Part shown: positions 25,801-40,800 of the stretch, in pieces
How the letters are laid out: the number at the start of each line of letters is the position of its first letter
How positions within the stretch are numbered: position 1 is the stretch's first letter
Assembly (NCBI GenBank): GCA_964059195.1
Contig: CAXKWD010000005.1
Coordinates: 149,511,265 to 149,575,264 of the forward strand
Direction of reading: 5' to 3'
DNA length: 64,000 bases
DNA from: Ectobius pallidus
Lineage: Eukaryota; Arthropoda; Insecta; Blattodea; Ectobiidae
Translations under genes and position numbers: made by a program
Notes under the pieces: generated by a model
Database searches by the model: none
Seen by the model: only the letters and a program-made list of their open reading frames with translations
Told to the model about the DNA's origin: nothing

Positions 25801-28800
25801 TTACATGTACATGTTCCAAGGATGAAATAAATTCTATTCTATTCTATTCTGATAATTATAAACTGAAACATAAATACAGGGAAAATAACTCTCATGGACA
25901 TGTGCACCATTATCAATGATAAAAGACAATAACCGAGGATCCTGGGAACATGGTCAAACAACTACCACAGTAAAAATATGTCCATGGTTCATTAATCCCA
26001 TTCATTTTGTTAAACTGGCAAAGGAAAGCATTCACAGGGGAATGAAGATAAAAACAGATTCCATCCAATTGTTTGGAACTTTTGTATTGCTCTGCTTAAA
26101 TTGTTTGTTTAGAACATTACAGAAATATAAAATAAATATTTAGAACATGGGGTATATTTATTATAGATGGAAATGTTCATATTTACACTTCAAAGATGGA
26201 TTTTCAGGTGTTGTGCAATGAACATTATTAACACTCTGGCCATAAGTGAAGTGGGATTATTTCCGTTAGTAGGAAATTTTCCTTCATACACTGATCAACC
26301 ACACAGGTTCCTTGAAGGCGAAATCTTACCTCAATAAAAGAATCCTTTCTTTCCAATAACAATTTTATGATGGCCTCTATTAAAATAATATAGGTACATA
26401 ATTTATTCTATTCTATTGCTCTCATGAGCAATCAAGTCTTACCTTGGTAAAATAACTTAAATAACTTTATTATGATTCATGCACCAGATATGGAGGATGA
26501 ACACAATAAAATTCTAACTTAACTGTGATAAAATTTGGATCGAGGATGGTGCACATGACCTAAGATTGTTTTTACTGTCCTGACTCATGGCTTAAAAAGA
26601 GGCTATGCTGCATATACTATTTCATTCATTTAAAATAACTAACACTGAACTGAAAGCTGAAACTATACTCAACTAATCGGGTATGTAGCTCACTACATCC
26701 TTGTGCAGCTCATCGTGTTCTTCAATGGAAATTACATATTGACAAAGGTCTGACATTACAATGTAGATAAAATTCGGTTACTGCGCACGAGCAGATCTAA
26801 GCTTCAGAGAATGTAGCAAACTGTGGTAAGAAATGCCATCATATTACTGACTCACAATATACAGTCAACTCCCGATTATCCGGATGTGGATCAACCGGTT
26901 TGCGGATTAACCGTTGAGCTATCCCTTAAAGAAATCTTTAAAAAAATATTCACTTAGTTCACTTAATGATAGGTTGATGTTGCGCAGGCTCCGTTCCGAT
27001 ATTCGCAAGAAGGAAAATGCGGTCAAAAAACAAAAAGTGTTAACAGATTATTTCAGCAAAGTGCAAAAATTCCTTGAAAGTTCCAAAACCAAACTGTTAA
27101 TACAGCAGTCTTAGTGTTTTATTGTTGTGCTGAAACAGTTTGTGAACTCTGATGGTGAATGTTTCTAGCACTGCAAGACATTTCCACATACGCCTATATA
27201 AGTTTTAAATAATTTTTCAATTACAGTATGTTTAGGTATAATTTTGTTTTAACCGTGTTTTCGTTTATCCGTGAGGTGGCTACCACTCATTATCCCGGAT
27301 AATCGGGAGTTGACTGTATCAACAAATGAGACCTTGCCCAGTCACACCAAGTTCAAAATCTACATAAAATGGAATACAGTATTGAGTTTCAAAATAAAAT
27401 TACACAGAGAAAAGAAAACATCTTGCAGAAAATAAAACATGCTGTAGAAATGTAGCACATAAAAAGAAACCGCACCTGTTGTTATTATTTCTCTTCTCAT
27501 ACTTAACGCCTGAATAAAAATGAAATGGTTGGTCATGGAATATTGTTATAAAATAACATCATGCAGTACGATACAACAAATGCATGTTTGTATTTCACAG
27601 GGATACTTTCCCGCTTACTCCAACACCAGATGAAGAGGGTCACCCATTCCTCTTACATGCAGACTGGGCACCTCGAGGCCACTCGCTGGTTATGGTTTAC
27701 AATTATGACATCTACTACCTGCTCAGCCCCAGAGGGGGACAGTCATATAGAGTAACAAACACTGCTGTTCCAGGCATTGTCAGCAATGGAGTTACAGACT
27801 GGCTGTATGAAGGTGAGAGCTATTTTCCTTTCAGCAAAATAGTATACACCAAAATAGGAACAGTATTCAAACTCTTACTCTTTGCTTCTGACAACAATCT
27901 GATCATATTCTTTAAATGATATAATTATTCTGATTTTTTATTTCAGGCATAATCATTTTAGTCAGGTTAATAAAATAGTTACATATACATAGTGATTGAT
28001 AAACTTCAAGACAGTAAAGGGTTATACTATGGAATAATGCTATATTTAAACCACCTTATCTATTAGTATTTATAAGTGCCTTAAATGTAAAACATATACA
28101 TTTTTTTCTCCTATATTATTATCATGTAATGTCCAAATGTCTGTGGTTCATGAATGCATATGCATATATCTATCTTGAATGTTAACTGTACAACAACAGT
28201 GGAAACTCGGTCACAAAAATCACTAATTAGTGTGCCTCATAGTACTGCATATGACATAGCTTGTCTGTCAGTGAGGTAGACCATTAAGGGCAATCAGCCA
28301 TAGGAGAGAGATTCCATCTGGCGCTGTGAAGTGAACTCTGGCTTAGCTCAGTTGGTATAGCATTGGCACAGATAGCCAAAGGTCCTGGCTTCAAATTTTT
28401 CTCCTATAATATTCTCATTCTTGAATAATAGTCAGAAGCTCTGACCCCTAGACCTTGCAGCCAGTGGAAAACTAATAAAATAAATTAGTAATAAACTAAT
28501 AAAAGCATTGAATACTATATCCGCCATATTGTCAATTGCAGAGGAACCATCCCACGCCTCTTTGTTCATTTCTGTAAGAAGCACAAGCTTAAGGCCACTT
28601 TTACACGAGACATTTTAATCACTGCTCTCAAAGGTTCTATCTCAATCCTGCATAATCATCTATACTCATCCCTGCACTTATAACCTCTTGTGAGTATTCC
28701 TGTGACATTTCTGTTTCATTTGCTATCCTTGTCATTTAATTACTTCGTTTCTCATTTGTTATTATTTCTATTTGTGAAGTCATATTGATAAATAGTACTT

Positions 28801-31800
28801 TGTCTTTAGTGACAATCCTCTATAAGGAAAGCTGGAAGACATTCTTTCTTAATAAAAGATGTATGCATGTAAAATGGTTCTATTTACTTCTTACTTCTTA
28901 CTTCTTGTTACGTGCTTCCAGAGTTTTTTCCAGTGACATGATGTCTCCTGTAAAGGTGTTCCGCCGCTTTCCAGTGATTATTATTATTAAGTATTGTGTC
29001 CATTGTGATGCGCAATCTTGGAGTGTTTGGGATTTCTGCTTTGCATTCAGTTAGTATATGTTGTAGTGTTTCTTCATACTGATGACAAAGTAGACATAGG
29101 TCTGTTTGGCTAAGGCCAAATCTGTGAAAATGGTTCTATTTACTCTTCTAAACTTTAAACCTCTTATATTTCAGAGGAAGTACTGAGTAGTAATCAGGCT
29201 CTGTGGATGTCAGATGATGGACATCTAATGCTGTATGCTACTTTCAATGATACACTGGTAGAAGAACAACGATTCCCATGGTATGGTGTTCAGGAAGAGG
29301 GGAAGCTTTATCCAGAAATAAGAAGTTTGCGTTACCCTAAGGTAGTTATTCAGAATATTATTTTTAACTATTTCTAAATTTACTAACATAACCTAGGAGA
29401 CCGATATTAGTATTATAGATTATAAAACTGATATTATATTTTAATTTTAGCCTGGTACACCAAATCCTCTAATATCATTGTCAGTAGCAGATCTCGCAGA
29501 TCCGAAGAACATTCGCACAAGAATTCTGAAACCTCCAGCTGCATTTCAAAACACAAAGTAAGTACTTCCAGCACTTATTCTAATTTATTTTATAGCCTCT
29601 TCCATCCAACCCCTTTTTGGTAGGCTCCAATGCATAAAATTCCTAGTTCCTAGTATCACATATTCTAAATAACTACCCTTAAGTCATGTTCTATGAGAGA
29701 TGTTCCGAAAGTAAGTTTCGTCATTTTTTTTCACATGGAAACTTTATTGCCATAAAAATACACCATGGCATCATGAACTCTACACCTTGCACTATTTTTT
29801 GACATAGTCGGCCCCGACATTGAGACATTTGTTGTAGTGTGCAATCAGTTTGAAGAAACCACTCTGGTAAAACTCAGTACCCTGCGATGCAAGGAACTGT
29901 CGCACAGCTTGCTCCACCTCAGCCTTGGTTTGGAAGTGATGTCCCAAGAGTGTGGCTTTCAATGCAGGAAACAGGTGAAAGTCCGATGGGGCAAGACTGG
30001 GGCTATAGACTGGGTGATCCAATCTCTCCCATCCAAAGCGACGACCAAACGTGGACCAAAAATGGACGAGGAATTTTCATTTTCATACTCAAGTAACATC
30101 AGGCACTCCGGTCTGCTGCTACTCTCTCTTCTTTGGCACTCCGGTCTGCTGCTACACTCTCTTCTTCGGCACTCTACACATGCATCATTTCTCCTCTGCT
30201 GACACTCCTTCTGTGGTTGTACCAGCAATGGGTGTGGATTCTTATGGCAATTGTTTGGTTCAAGTGTTGTACCATCTTCAATTTCAAAAAAATGACGAAA
30301 CTTACTTTCGGAACATCCCTCGTATTTTATAAGCATTTTCCTTATGAGCATGAGCATTAGCTGGGCCAGATCTCACCAGTAGGCTACTGAGCGCCAATAG
30401 TTCCAAAAATTTGTGAAGAGGGAGGAGTCACTCTTTCATTGCTTTTCATTACACCTATTATTTTTTCGGTTTGCAGAATAATAGTATTTGAAATGATCAT
30501 CTAAGAATTGGATGCTTTCTAAAAATCTCAATCATTTCCCTCTCCTCCACCATAAGTACCCTCCTCTGACTTCAATTTCGGTAGATTTTCATCATCATTT
30601 GGTGTATTCTTGTGGCACAATCATCAATGGATAAAAATAATTGGAGATGCTAAGATATGAAACAATCTTCAAGTCTTGAGAGCAGCAAATCCATCTGCAT
30701 AATAACAACCTGTATTTAAAATAAAATCAATTCTGTTCGTATAAATTTTAATAGTATACTAAATTGAGCTGCCATCTATCACAAAAGATGAGAATGATGA
30801 AAGTTTACTAACAGCCAATTGCCAAGGTCAGCTGTCTCATTGTATCTAAAAGCTCAAAAGTTAACCATATAATTACTGTGGAACAAAAACAGTTGTATGC
30901 AACTGGTCTACTATAATGGTAATTAAGATACTTGCATGAAAATTATGAAATGACAGAAGCTCGTTTCATAAACATGAATGAATGAATGAATGAATGAATT
31001 TTAGCCTTCAGAATCCCTTAAGGGCCATGGCCTCCTGCTGTTGCAGGGAAAAGCCCTCTAGTTTGACTCCCAAGGTGGGCTAGTCCTAAAGAATAAGGAG
31101 TTTGTTCCAATACTTAACCTAGTTCACTTCTCTCAGATCATACACTATATATACAGTTTTTCCAGATCCTTCCACAGTTGTCTGTCTCTTGCGCTTCTGG
31201 TCCACTGCACCCCCGCCGTCTTCTTGAAACCTTCTGCCCAACGGATCTTCTGCCGTCCCACATTCCTCTTGCCAATTCTGGGGTCCCACATCGTTAGCGC
31301 GTGCGTCCATCTCTTACGGTCCAGTCTTGCCACGTGGCCTCCCCATTTCCATTTGAGTCTGTCGGCCGTGATGAGGGCGTCTGTCATGCCTGTCCTATTT
31401 TGTAGCTCTTCATTCCTTATTCTGTCTTTCAGGGAGACCTGAAGTATTTTACGCTCCTCATAAACATACTCATCTCAAAAAATGTCATTACAGGTAGTTT
31501 TGTTACATATGTACTATTTTATACTTTTTTCCTTTTATATAACTGGACCCTTCATCTTCTTTGAGTCTCCTTGTGCTTGTTTTGTACATCTCAGGAGGCT
31601 TTTTAACATCTTCAACTATCTTTGAGCATTTTTGTGAGACTCAATACCCATGTTTTGAATCCATTAGGATAGATCTAGCTAAAAGTAATTTGTCAGTTTA
31701 AAAATCTGAGAAAATGATTTCTTTATTTCAGTGACTACTACTTCACAGCTGTCACATGGGTTAGTGTAACAGAAGTTTCTGTAATCTGGATGAACAGGCC

Positions 31801-34800
31801 TCAGAATCTCTCTCTTATCACAGTCTGTAAAAGCCCATTGTGGCACTGCCAAGAGGTAAGATAAATTTGATTGTTATTTGATTATGCACTTTTGTATTCT
31901 TATAAAAATGTACCTGGTCTTGATTAATTAAATAGAAAATTTGCTAGTATGACCAGTATAAATTGATAATGCAATAATAAAGTACGGTAATTAATGTTAT
32001 ATTTTCAGACATACAAGATAACTGGAGGAGGACACGGATGGGTGGAATCACAGGATGCACCATTGTTCTCATCAGACGGCAATAATTATCTCACCATAGC
32101 ACCAGTACGAGATGGTCCTGCAGGTTTTTTCAAACATATAGTTTCAGTGAATATACCCAAGAAAAGAACATTGCCACTTACCCACGGAAAATTTGAAGTG
32201 GCAAAGATACTAGCATGGGACCATACAGAAAATATAGTGTAAGTTATCTATTCTACTTACAAGGGAACCACATGGGTTGTCATGTTGAAATCTACCCTCA
32301 AATTTAGCATATCAGTAGGTCTTAATTGCAGATACAGTAGACTCCCTCTAATCCGGCCACCCCCGGACCGGACCCTCGACCGGATTAAAAAATTGCCGGA
32401 CCATCTGGCGGTCTTTTAAACATGTAATGTATAACCTATTAAAGCAAAAATCAACTTTTAAGATGGTTCTGTCGATTTTTTAAAGTGTACTTACCCAAAA
32501 ATTAAAATACAGCATTACAATTACAATTTAAAATTAAAAGAAATCTGTTATTTTCTTCTGCTTTTTTAGTTGAACTGTTTTCTTGAAAGCATAATCACGC
32601 CACTTCTTCATGAACATTACATTGATAGCTGATGCAGCAGCCTGTTGCTCGACATAGGTAATCGCACTATAAAAATTAAACTCACAGTAAGATACTAACA
32701 GCACAAGAGTAAAATTCACGTTTGAAATGAACGCAACCATCAAGTGATTTGTTTACACTTAAGACTGAAAACTAAACAGGCATGTTTATTCAAGACGAAG
32801 GCTCCACGCAAGATTAAGTAACATTTGACAACGGCTTCACTAAAGGATCAATAAGCAGTGATGAGTGCTGCCCAATAATCTATTTATAATACATCACATT
32901 CCTCACCATAAGAAGAATGTCATTCAGTAATAGAATGTTTATTCTAGTCGATTACTGCCGTGAGAAACCCTTCCGTGCGCAGATGACTCATTCCAAGAAG
33001 TCGGCCGGATCATCCGGCGGCCGAACCATCCGAGGCCGGAGTAGAGGGAGTCAACTGTAGACACATTCCAAAAATTAGCTGCTCATATTAATTTTAAGTG
33101 GGTGAAATTTAATTGCGAATGTCATAAATTCACAATATTGATCAGCCTCACAAAGTTGTCCGAAGGTGAGAGTTGCATGTTTTCCTTATTGTACCTACTG
33201 CCCAACGTTAAGGTTGAGTCAGCTGTCACAGTGTTGCAAGGCAAGATTTCCCACTTCCCATATATGCCTACATGTAGTTTGCCTTATCTCTCCCTTTTCC
33301 TATCACTACGGGAGGGAATAGTGTTATAGTAATGAAACCCTCTTCTGATACACATGCTTGTATTCCAGCACATCTTATGAAGTAATTACAAGAGTATATT
33401 TTAAGTGTTTAGGATTAGAAAGGTGAATCTCATGTGCTGTTTAAGAAGTTCTATTTTCGATAATTCTTGCGGGAATACACAGTGAAGTGGTTAAATTAAA
33501 ACAACACACTTATTTAATCACTCAACTTCACTTATTAAGTAGATTATTATCCATTTTCTTCTCCCTCAGTTTTAGGAACTCCTTAATATCTTGTTTACTT
33601 CCATTTAAATTTGTATTGAAGTTCTGAATAACTTAAAACGGTGATCCTACCTCCATGAGTTGAATGGAATCCATCTAGTTCGTGATCACGTGGCAGCTAA
33701 GTAATAATCTACTTAATAAGTGAAGTTGAGTAATTAAATAAGTGTGTTGTTTTAAGTTCTAATTTTTATTTTCATTCTTTATTTTTTATTTTTTACTTTT
33801 GCCTGTTATGAGCACAATACTTGGTATGTTAGTCTGAGTTCTGAACACCTAAAGATTTTTGTCTGGACAATAAATGTCAAGTTGAGAACAGGTTGATTGA
33901 AGAACTAGTTTTAATCATGCAAAATGAATGAGTCACACTTCTATAATACCCACACACAAAAAATTATTTACGAAGAACAAAAATTAAAGCTTATAGTAAC
34001 AATAATTTTTTTTTTACCTGCAGATATTACCTGGGCATTCCAGAAGGGCGCCCTGGACAGTTACATTTGTTTCGTACAAGCACGCTGAATCCTCGAGTAG
34101 GGGTACCACTGAGTGTACCTCAGTGCCTCACGTGCCAACCAGAACAGCCCAACACTCATCCGTATGCATCATACTATGCCTCTATGGCTGGAGGACGACA
34201 AAATTCCAACAACGGAGTAGAGTCTGAAGAGTGGGATGGCGAAGAAGAAGAAGAGGCAACACCATCACCCACAATAGCACCGCCAAGAAAGAAAAAGGGT
34301 AACATAATTAATTCTATATTATTCCATTGCTTTTCCCATTTAGAAATGGTAATTTGCATGACTCAAGTAAGCACAATTATGGTTTCTGCTCTTGAAATGC
34401 TTGTCACACTTTTAATTCACACTATTAATTTATTATGATCGGATTATAATTAATGGCAGTCCTGGAATGATAATTCTTTCACACTGGCCGTGTGTAGGCT
34501 AAGATGGACACGTGAAGTCAGAATGAAAAATTCAATGCCATAGCCGGGATTTGAACCAGGATCTCCGGCTCTCCGTGCCAATGCTCTAACCAACTGAGCT
34601 ACCATGGCATTGAATTTTTCATTCTGACTTCACGTATCCAATGGCAGTCCTGCCTATTAAGGAAGCTAAAAGTTCATGTTTATTTCATAATTTTAGTATT
34701 CATTTAACAGAAAGAAATACAAACTTTCTGTTTTCTTGAAAGGCAGGACTGTCAGAAAAGACATAGCCTACTCATTATAACATTAACTTTTAAAAAAAGA

Positions 34801-37800
34801 ATGTAAAGATCAATTTAAAAAACTCAATATTAAACAATGAAACAATAACAACACTACACAAAAAAATGTTTTCAGTGCACTGAATGTTCAAAATTTATCA
34901 AATATTTTGGTTTTTAAGATCAAAAGTGAACCCTTAATGGCAGCAAAGAAATCATGGATAAGGATGTTCTTCAATCTGAACTTCCTATGAAAGTCCACAA
35001 GGAAGCGAAGTTTGATATTTCTGGCTTTAACCATTAAGCCTACAACTGACCTAAAGGAAAGGCTGTACTTTTCATGAAATAAGAAACAGTAGGCAAACAA
35101 ATGCCAGAATATATGCTGATGAGAGTACAAAAATTATGCTTTGGTGATAAAAAAAATTACATAACATTTACAAAAATAAACTACTTTTTATAAGTTTTTT
35201 ACAAATGAGTATTTCCATGTTTCATAGATAAAAATACGAATTTACTAGGAAACTTAGTAACAGAATGAATATAATTTTAATGCACTGAGTAGTATGAAAA
35301 AATAAGATGAAAAAATAAGATAAAAAATAACAAATTTTTAAAATTTAGAATAAAAATATAAACATTTTAGCTCCTAGCAGCAAAAAAGAGTAAATATATG
35401 CTGAATGATTGAGTCAACTCAAATCTTCACATTTAATCATTCTAATTGAACATGATATTGTAATAACACGGCAAACTTCACTAAGAAATTATAAGTAAAC
35501 ATTTAGTGAGTTTACAGTGGCATTACTATAATTTATATTTAAATAATATAGGCCTACACAATATTGATTGTTAACTTGAAATTCTTACTTTGAAAAACTC
35601 ATGATGAGAATGTTTATTCCTGATTTTTATAGGTAAAGAAAAAATAAGATGGGATGTGATGGATGTCCTTATACGACCAAGTCAGTACCACAATGTGATC
35701 TTCAGTCCAGGACTGAACTACTTCGTCTTGGAGTGTTTGGGGCCTGGTGTTCCAACAGTGCAGCTGTACGCAACACGTGGAATTAATCCCAAACATCTTA
35801 CCACACTGCAAAACAATACAAGACTCATTGAGAGAGCTTCCAAAATGGCTCTTCCCCAAGTGAAAACATTTCCAGTTCAGATATCAGGTGGATACAATGC
35901 GCAGGTTCGTTTGCATCTGCCTCCAGGTCTCAGAGAAGAAGAAATCACACGATATCCATTGGTTGTGCATGTGTAAGTAAAGTTTTGCTTCTATTCATGT
36001 CTATTCTAGGATGTTATTATCAAATAATGTTACTACCATTAACGTCAGGATATTAATAATTATTAGGTCATGGTCACGGAAATATATAAATATTGCAGAT
36101 GTTATATTAGTTTCTGGCAGACTTAATAATAATTCTAATAAAGATTTAAAACTATGAAATTTAAATTAATTATGCTTATCTGCTACATTAGAAATTAATA
36201 AAATATATTATAGGAACGTCACAAAGTGTCAACCACTTGATTTTTGACACTGTTACTGAATGCTTAATATGGACATTAACTGGTCATTTAAGAATATCAG
36301 TATACATACCACCAATTTAAAAACACAGTTGAATTCTGTGATATGACCAGGAATATATCCTTGACAGAGGCAGCTCAAGGACATCATCCTGAACAATTTA
36401 TCTGTTACGTACCTTATTAAATAATAATAAATTAGGTCTTCCATCTATGTAATATTTTGAATTATATTCAATATAGTGAACTCAGAAATACTTCTCCAGT
36501 ATTAATGTCAATATTCCAGCAATGCTAAATTCAATAATTATACAAACTATTCTAAACTGTCATGTTATAAAATCATTGTATATAAATTGTAATGTACATT
36601 ACTTATCTAACAATATTAATTTATGTAGCGTATGTCAACAATAAGAGTCCTAATAGTAACAGTTAAAACTTGTTAAAATTATTAAAATGTAACATAAATT
36701 ACTTTTCCAAAATAATAAAGTAAAAGTAAAGTAAAGTGTTCCCTATTACAGGCCATGGAGGCCCAGAGGGTTCCAAGAGGTTGAGGCTCCCAGAGTTTAG
36801 CTATTTGGCACATGAAGGTTGTAAGGTTGTTAGTCTTATGCACCGGCCGCCGTCTTTACCCCCAGGATTGCTCCTGGTACTCATTTCTGTTAGAGGCTGA
36901 GTCGACCCCAGGGCCATAGTGCCACCAGAAGGATTAGGCCAATTGAAAAACTCCAACCTCATCGGGGATCAAACCCACAACCTTTGGGGATCAAACCCAC
37001 AACCTTCCAGTTTGTAGCTCAGAGCCTCAATAATTACACTACAGCATAACCACTAAAATAATAAGTTATGTATATTAACATTAAGTAGTCCTAGAGATAA
37101 CAATTAAAACATCTTAAGAAAATTAAAATGCAACCATATCTTCATAAAAATGTATGCTCTGTGTTAAAATTGCAGCTGTACTCTCATGACATGTTTCGAT
37201 GTTAATTCGTCATCTTCAGGTGTATGGTCTTTTATTTTACTTGGAGTGCAACGATGTGAGCTACAAGCCGTTTCTTGTGTTGCCAGATGAAAGGTTCACA
37301 TGGGGTTACAAACTTTTTAAGTTGATAAAAAGTACGCACATTCTGCACCCATTAATCTCTAGGTGTTGAGGTATCCAGATTCTGGAATCTGTAGTGCCTT
37401 GCCTCAAATCGTAGCATATCATAAGAAAAATTTGTCCACTCTTAATCTTAAAACTTGGCCATGATTGACAATACATACTCCATAATTACAATCTCTCATT
37501 GCTGTACTTTATTGGCAGGTATGGAGGTCCTGGTTCTCAAATTGTCACAGAGAGATGGAAGTTGGACTGGAGTACATATCTTGCTGGGAACAGAGATTTC
37601 ATTGTAGCACAGATTGATGGGAGAGGTTCTGGGGGACAAGGCTACCAAATGCTGCATGAGGTGTATATGAGACTTGGTACAGTTGAGGTAGCTGATCAAC
37701 TGGAAGTTACGGAGTAAGTGCTAATAAATTATTATTAGAGATGAGTCGACATCAGTACAGTGAACGCCACTTAAAGTAATCGCGGATAATGTTATCAGTC

Positions 37801-40800
37801 GGGTAATGTTATCACTTTTATGAAGTCCCAAACAGATATGCTGTTTATTGTGATCAAAGATTCGGTTTATGTTATCACATTTCCTTTTTGCGGCTTTATT
37901 TTCAAGTACTATACGTCATTCAAAATTTTGTTTTTAAGGGTTTCGTTTCTAACTCAACTGTATTCTGTTGTACTGGAGGTAGCAATTCTGTTTCCAGTTC
38001 ACAGGATGACCAGTTCAAGGGGGTGGCATTACCTAACTTTCTCTAATTTTCTCTTTTAAGCAATAAAACATGTTTCACCCACAGTTAAGCTGCAGCTTTT
38101 GATTTATGAAGATAACAGTGTTGACATGCAGTGATGGCTAGTGTAAAATGAAAAGACTTAACAGACAGGTGTTAGATGTTTTCCTACGCAGTGTTCACCA
38201 CAGATCAGTATAGATTTCCAAAAACACTCGTAACTCGTAACTGAGTATGGAGGATTGGTTAATGGACTCTTAAAGGAAAGTAAAAACAATTTAAAACTTT
38301 GTTATTGTTGAAAATATAGTTTCTTGCTATTACTGTGTTAGCTTATGAGTAGTTAAATGATTCACAATTACGTATTATTTTTTGAATAAATATTTTTAAT
38401 TCTCACCCGCCATTATCATGTCATTCCCAGCAAGGAGACAAATTAATATTTTGTTCTTGAGAAGGGGAGGAGCTCCCCGCTAAAATCAAGTCCTCAGCCT
38501 CCTTAAATCAAATTCACCTATGCCATGATATATAAATAAATAACCCTCATTTAATTCCTTCGGCTACTGTTATCAATCGGTTAATATTATCAGATTAGCT
38601 GCGTCCCAAAGTGATTACAATAAGCGGCGTGCACTGTATATGTTTTCATCTCAATACCGGTACTCAATACTCTGATACTTTCATTTTTCAAATAAAATAG
38701 TAATACAAATTTCTACATACAATTTTATTTATTAAACATATATCTTTATATCTTTATAATTTTAAATTCAATTTTATTAATACATATTGTGGTATGAATT
38801 CCTAGTCATCAGTTAGTTATGCATCTTGTAACAATAACAAATAACCTCAGTTGTACAGTACATGCCTTGGTATGTGACATTTCAGGAAATTTGTATTTGA
38901 GACATAATGGTGTCAGAACATCAAAAATTTGGAAGAAAGTCCCTTTTATTAAGATGAAGGTATAGTTATAAACAAACCCAATTTATTGCTGTATACATTG
39001 TCTTACCAAATATTTGGAAATTTAGGAGTTGAGACACATGCTCCTTGGAACCATTTTAAGATCTTCTGGCAAGTTTGTAATATTAACTTAAAATGTTAAC
39101 ATACTATTAACATAGTATTCCAAAAACTCAACACATCTGATACCTATACTCAAATGAGTATCAAGGGTATCTAGGTATTGATAGTATTGAGAAAGCATGT
39201 CTAATTATTATGATGTATAGCAGGATTTCTCAGGGATCAATATATATGATGCCATGTTGAACATGAACATCTAAGAGGTAAATTTGTCCTGGGTGGGAAT
39301 AAACCCAGGTTTCAGGTCCCCAAAAAAGTCTCACTCCTATCCCAAATATACCTTTAGAGCCCTACAGACCTCACTGCAGTTGACAGCATACGTACAATGA
39401 AGTGAATGTCTGGTATGGGATTGAGGAGCCAAGGTGTCTCATTGTCGAAGTACCAAGCTGAAATCTGGGGTTCACTTCTTGCCCAGAAAAAAATTTAGTT
39501 TTCTGTCATATTTTTTCTGATACCCTCTGCAGATTGACTATATTATACTTACTTTTCTTTTATTTTTGCAGGCATTTCCACTTTCAGCAGTTGTCTGTTC
39601 TCAGATTCCATCTTTTTTTTTATCCTGCCAATCTTCCTCAGACAGGGCTCTCCTTCTCATAGCTTTAGCTATTGTCTCTCTCCAGGTTGTCCTAGGCCTC
39701 CCTCGCCATCTTCTCCCTGGTGGTGACCAATTGAGCAGGCATTGTGGCCATCGTTGCTCCTCCATCCGCTGAACATGTCCATACCATCTCAATACTCGAG
39801 CATGAATCCTGTCCGAAACTATATTATATCAAAGTCAATTATTGCATTGTAAATTTATATTCATTTTTAAATTCATATTCCTAATCTTGACCTCTAATTA
39901 TTTCAGGTACCTTAGAGATTCTCTTCATTTTGTGGATAAACGACGAGTAGCAGTTTGGGGATGGAGCTATGGTGGTTTTATGGCAGCCATGGCTCTGGCC
40001 AGAGAACAAGATGTCTTCCACTGCGGAATTTCTGTAGCTCCAGTAACAACCTGGAGGTTATATGGTTAGTTGATGTAATTTCAGTCCTACTTAAGGTGTC
40101 AGTCCGCATGTCTTCATATATAAATTAAAGATGATAGATTTCTTGATGATTGAGAAGAGATATTGATAAATGACAATGCAGCAAATGGGGTAAAGAACCT
40201 GGCAAAGGAAATGAGAAAACTATTACAAACATGCTAGTCTGAATTCCACAAGGGCCATTTGGCAGGAATCAAAGAGACTAAAAAGAGACATCAGAGACAA
40301 AAAGTGACCAAGTCCAACGTTGGCCATTTTTTGTTTTTGGTGTATTTTTAGTAAAACAGTTCTCTTTTACTTTAAAAACATGTTTAAATTGCCAGAATCA
40401 GCCTTGGCATTGTTAAAAATTAATTTTTCTGAAGGTTTCTTATGGTTAGGAAAAGGTATGGTTCAGTACCAAAATACTTTAAACATATCTTTTCTCAAAA
40501 CACCACTTCGCCAATTTAACTTTGCCAAATTTTAATATATTTATATGATTTTGGCATCGAATAGTTGGTAATTTGTTGTACCATATCACCAAAAGTCAAT
40601 TTTAAAAAAACTCAACAAATGGTCACTTTCAGTTTTCCGCATCACTTATTATGTTTACAGAATAACTATGAGTTATTAATAGACTTCGGACTTTTAGGTC
40701 GCTAAAAATGCTGTTTTAGGTACCTAAAATAGGCTCTAAAAATTGGAAAATAGGTTCTTAAAATCGTAAAATAGTCTCTTATAAAATCGTTAAGTTCCCA

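Noticed and set aside
34067..34438. Alternative reading of the peptidase exon through the intron
   Set aside because: Past 34298 the frame loses family sequence and stops, while the GT donor at 34299 joins in phase with 35633.
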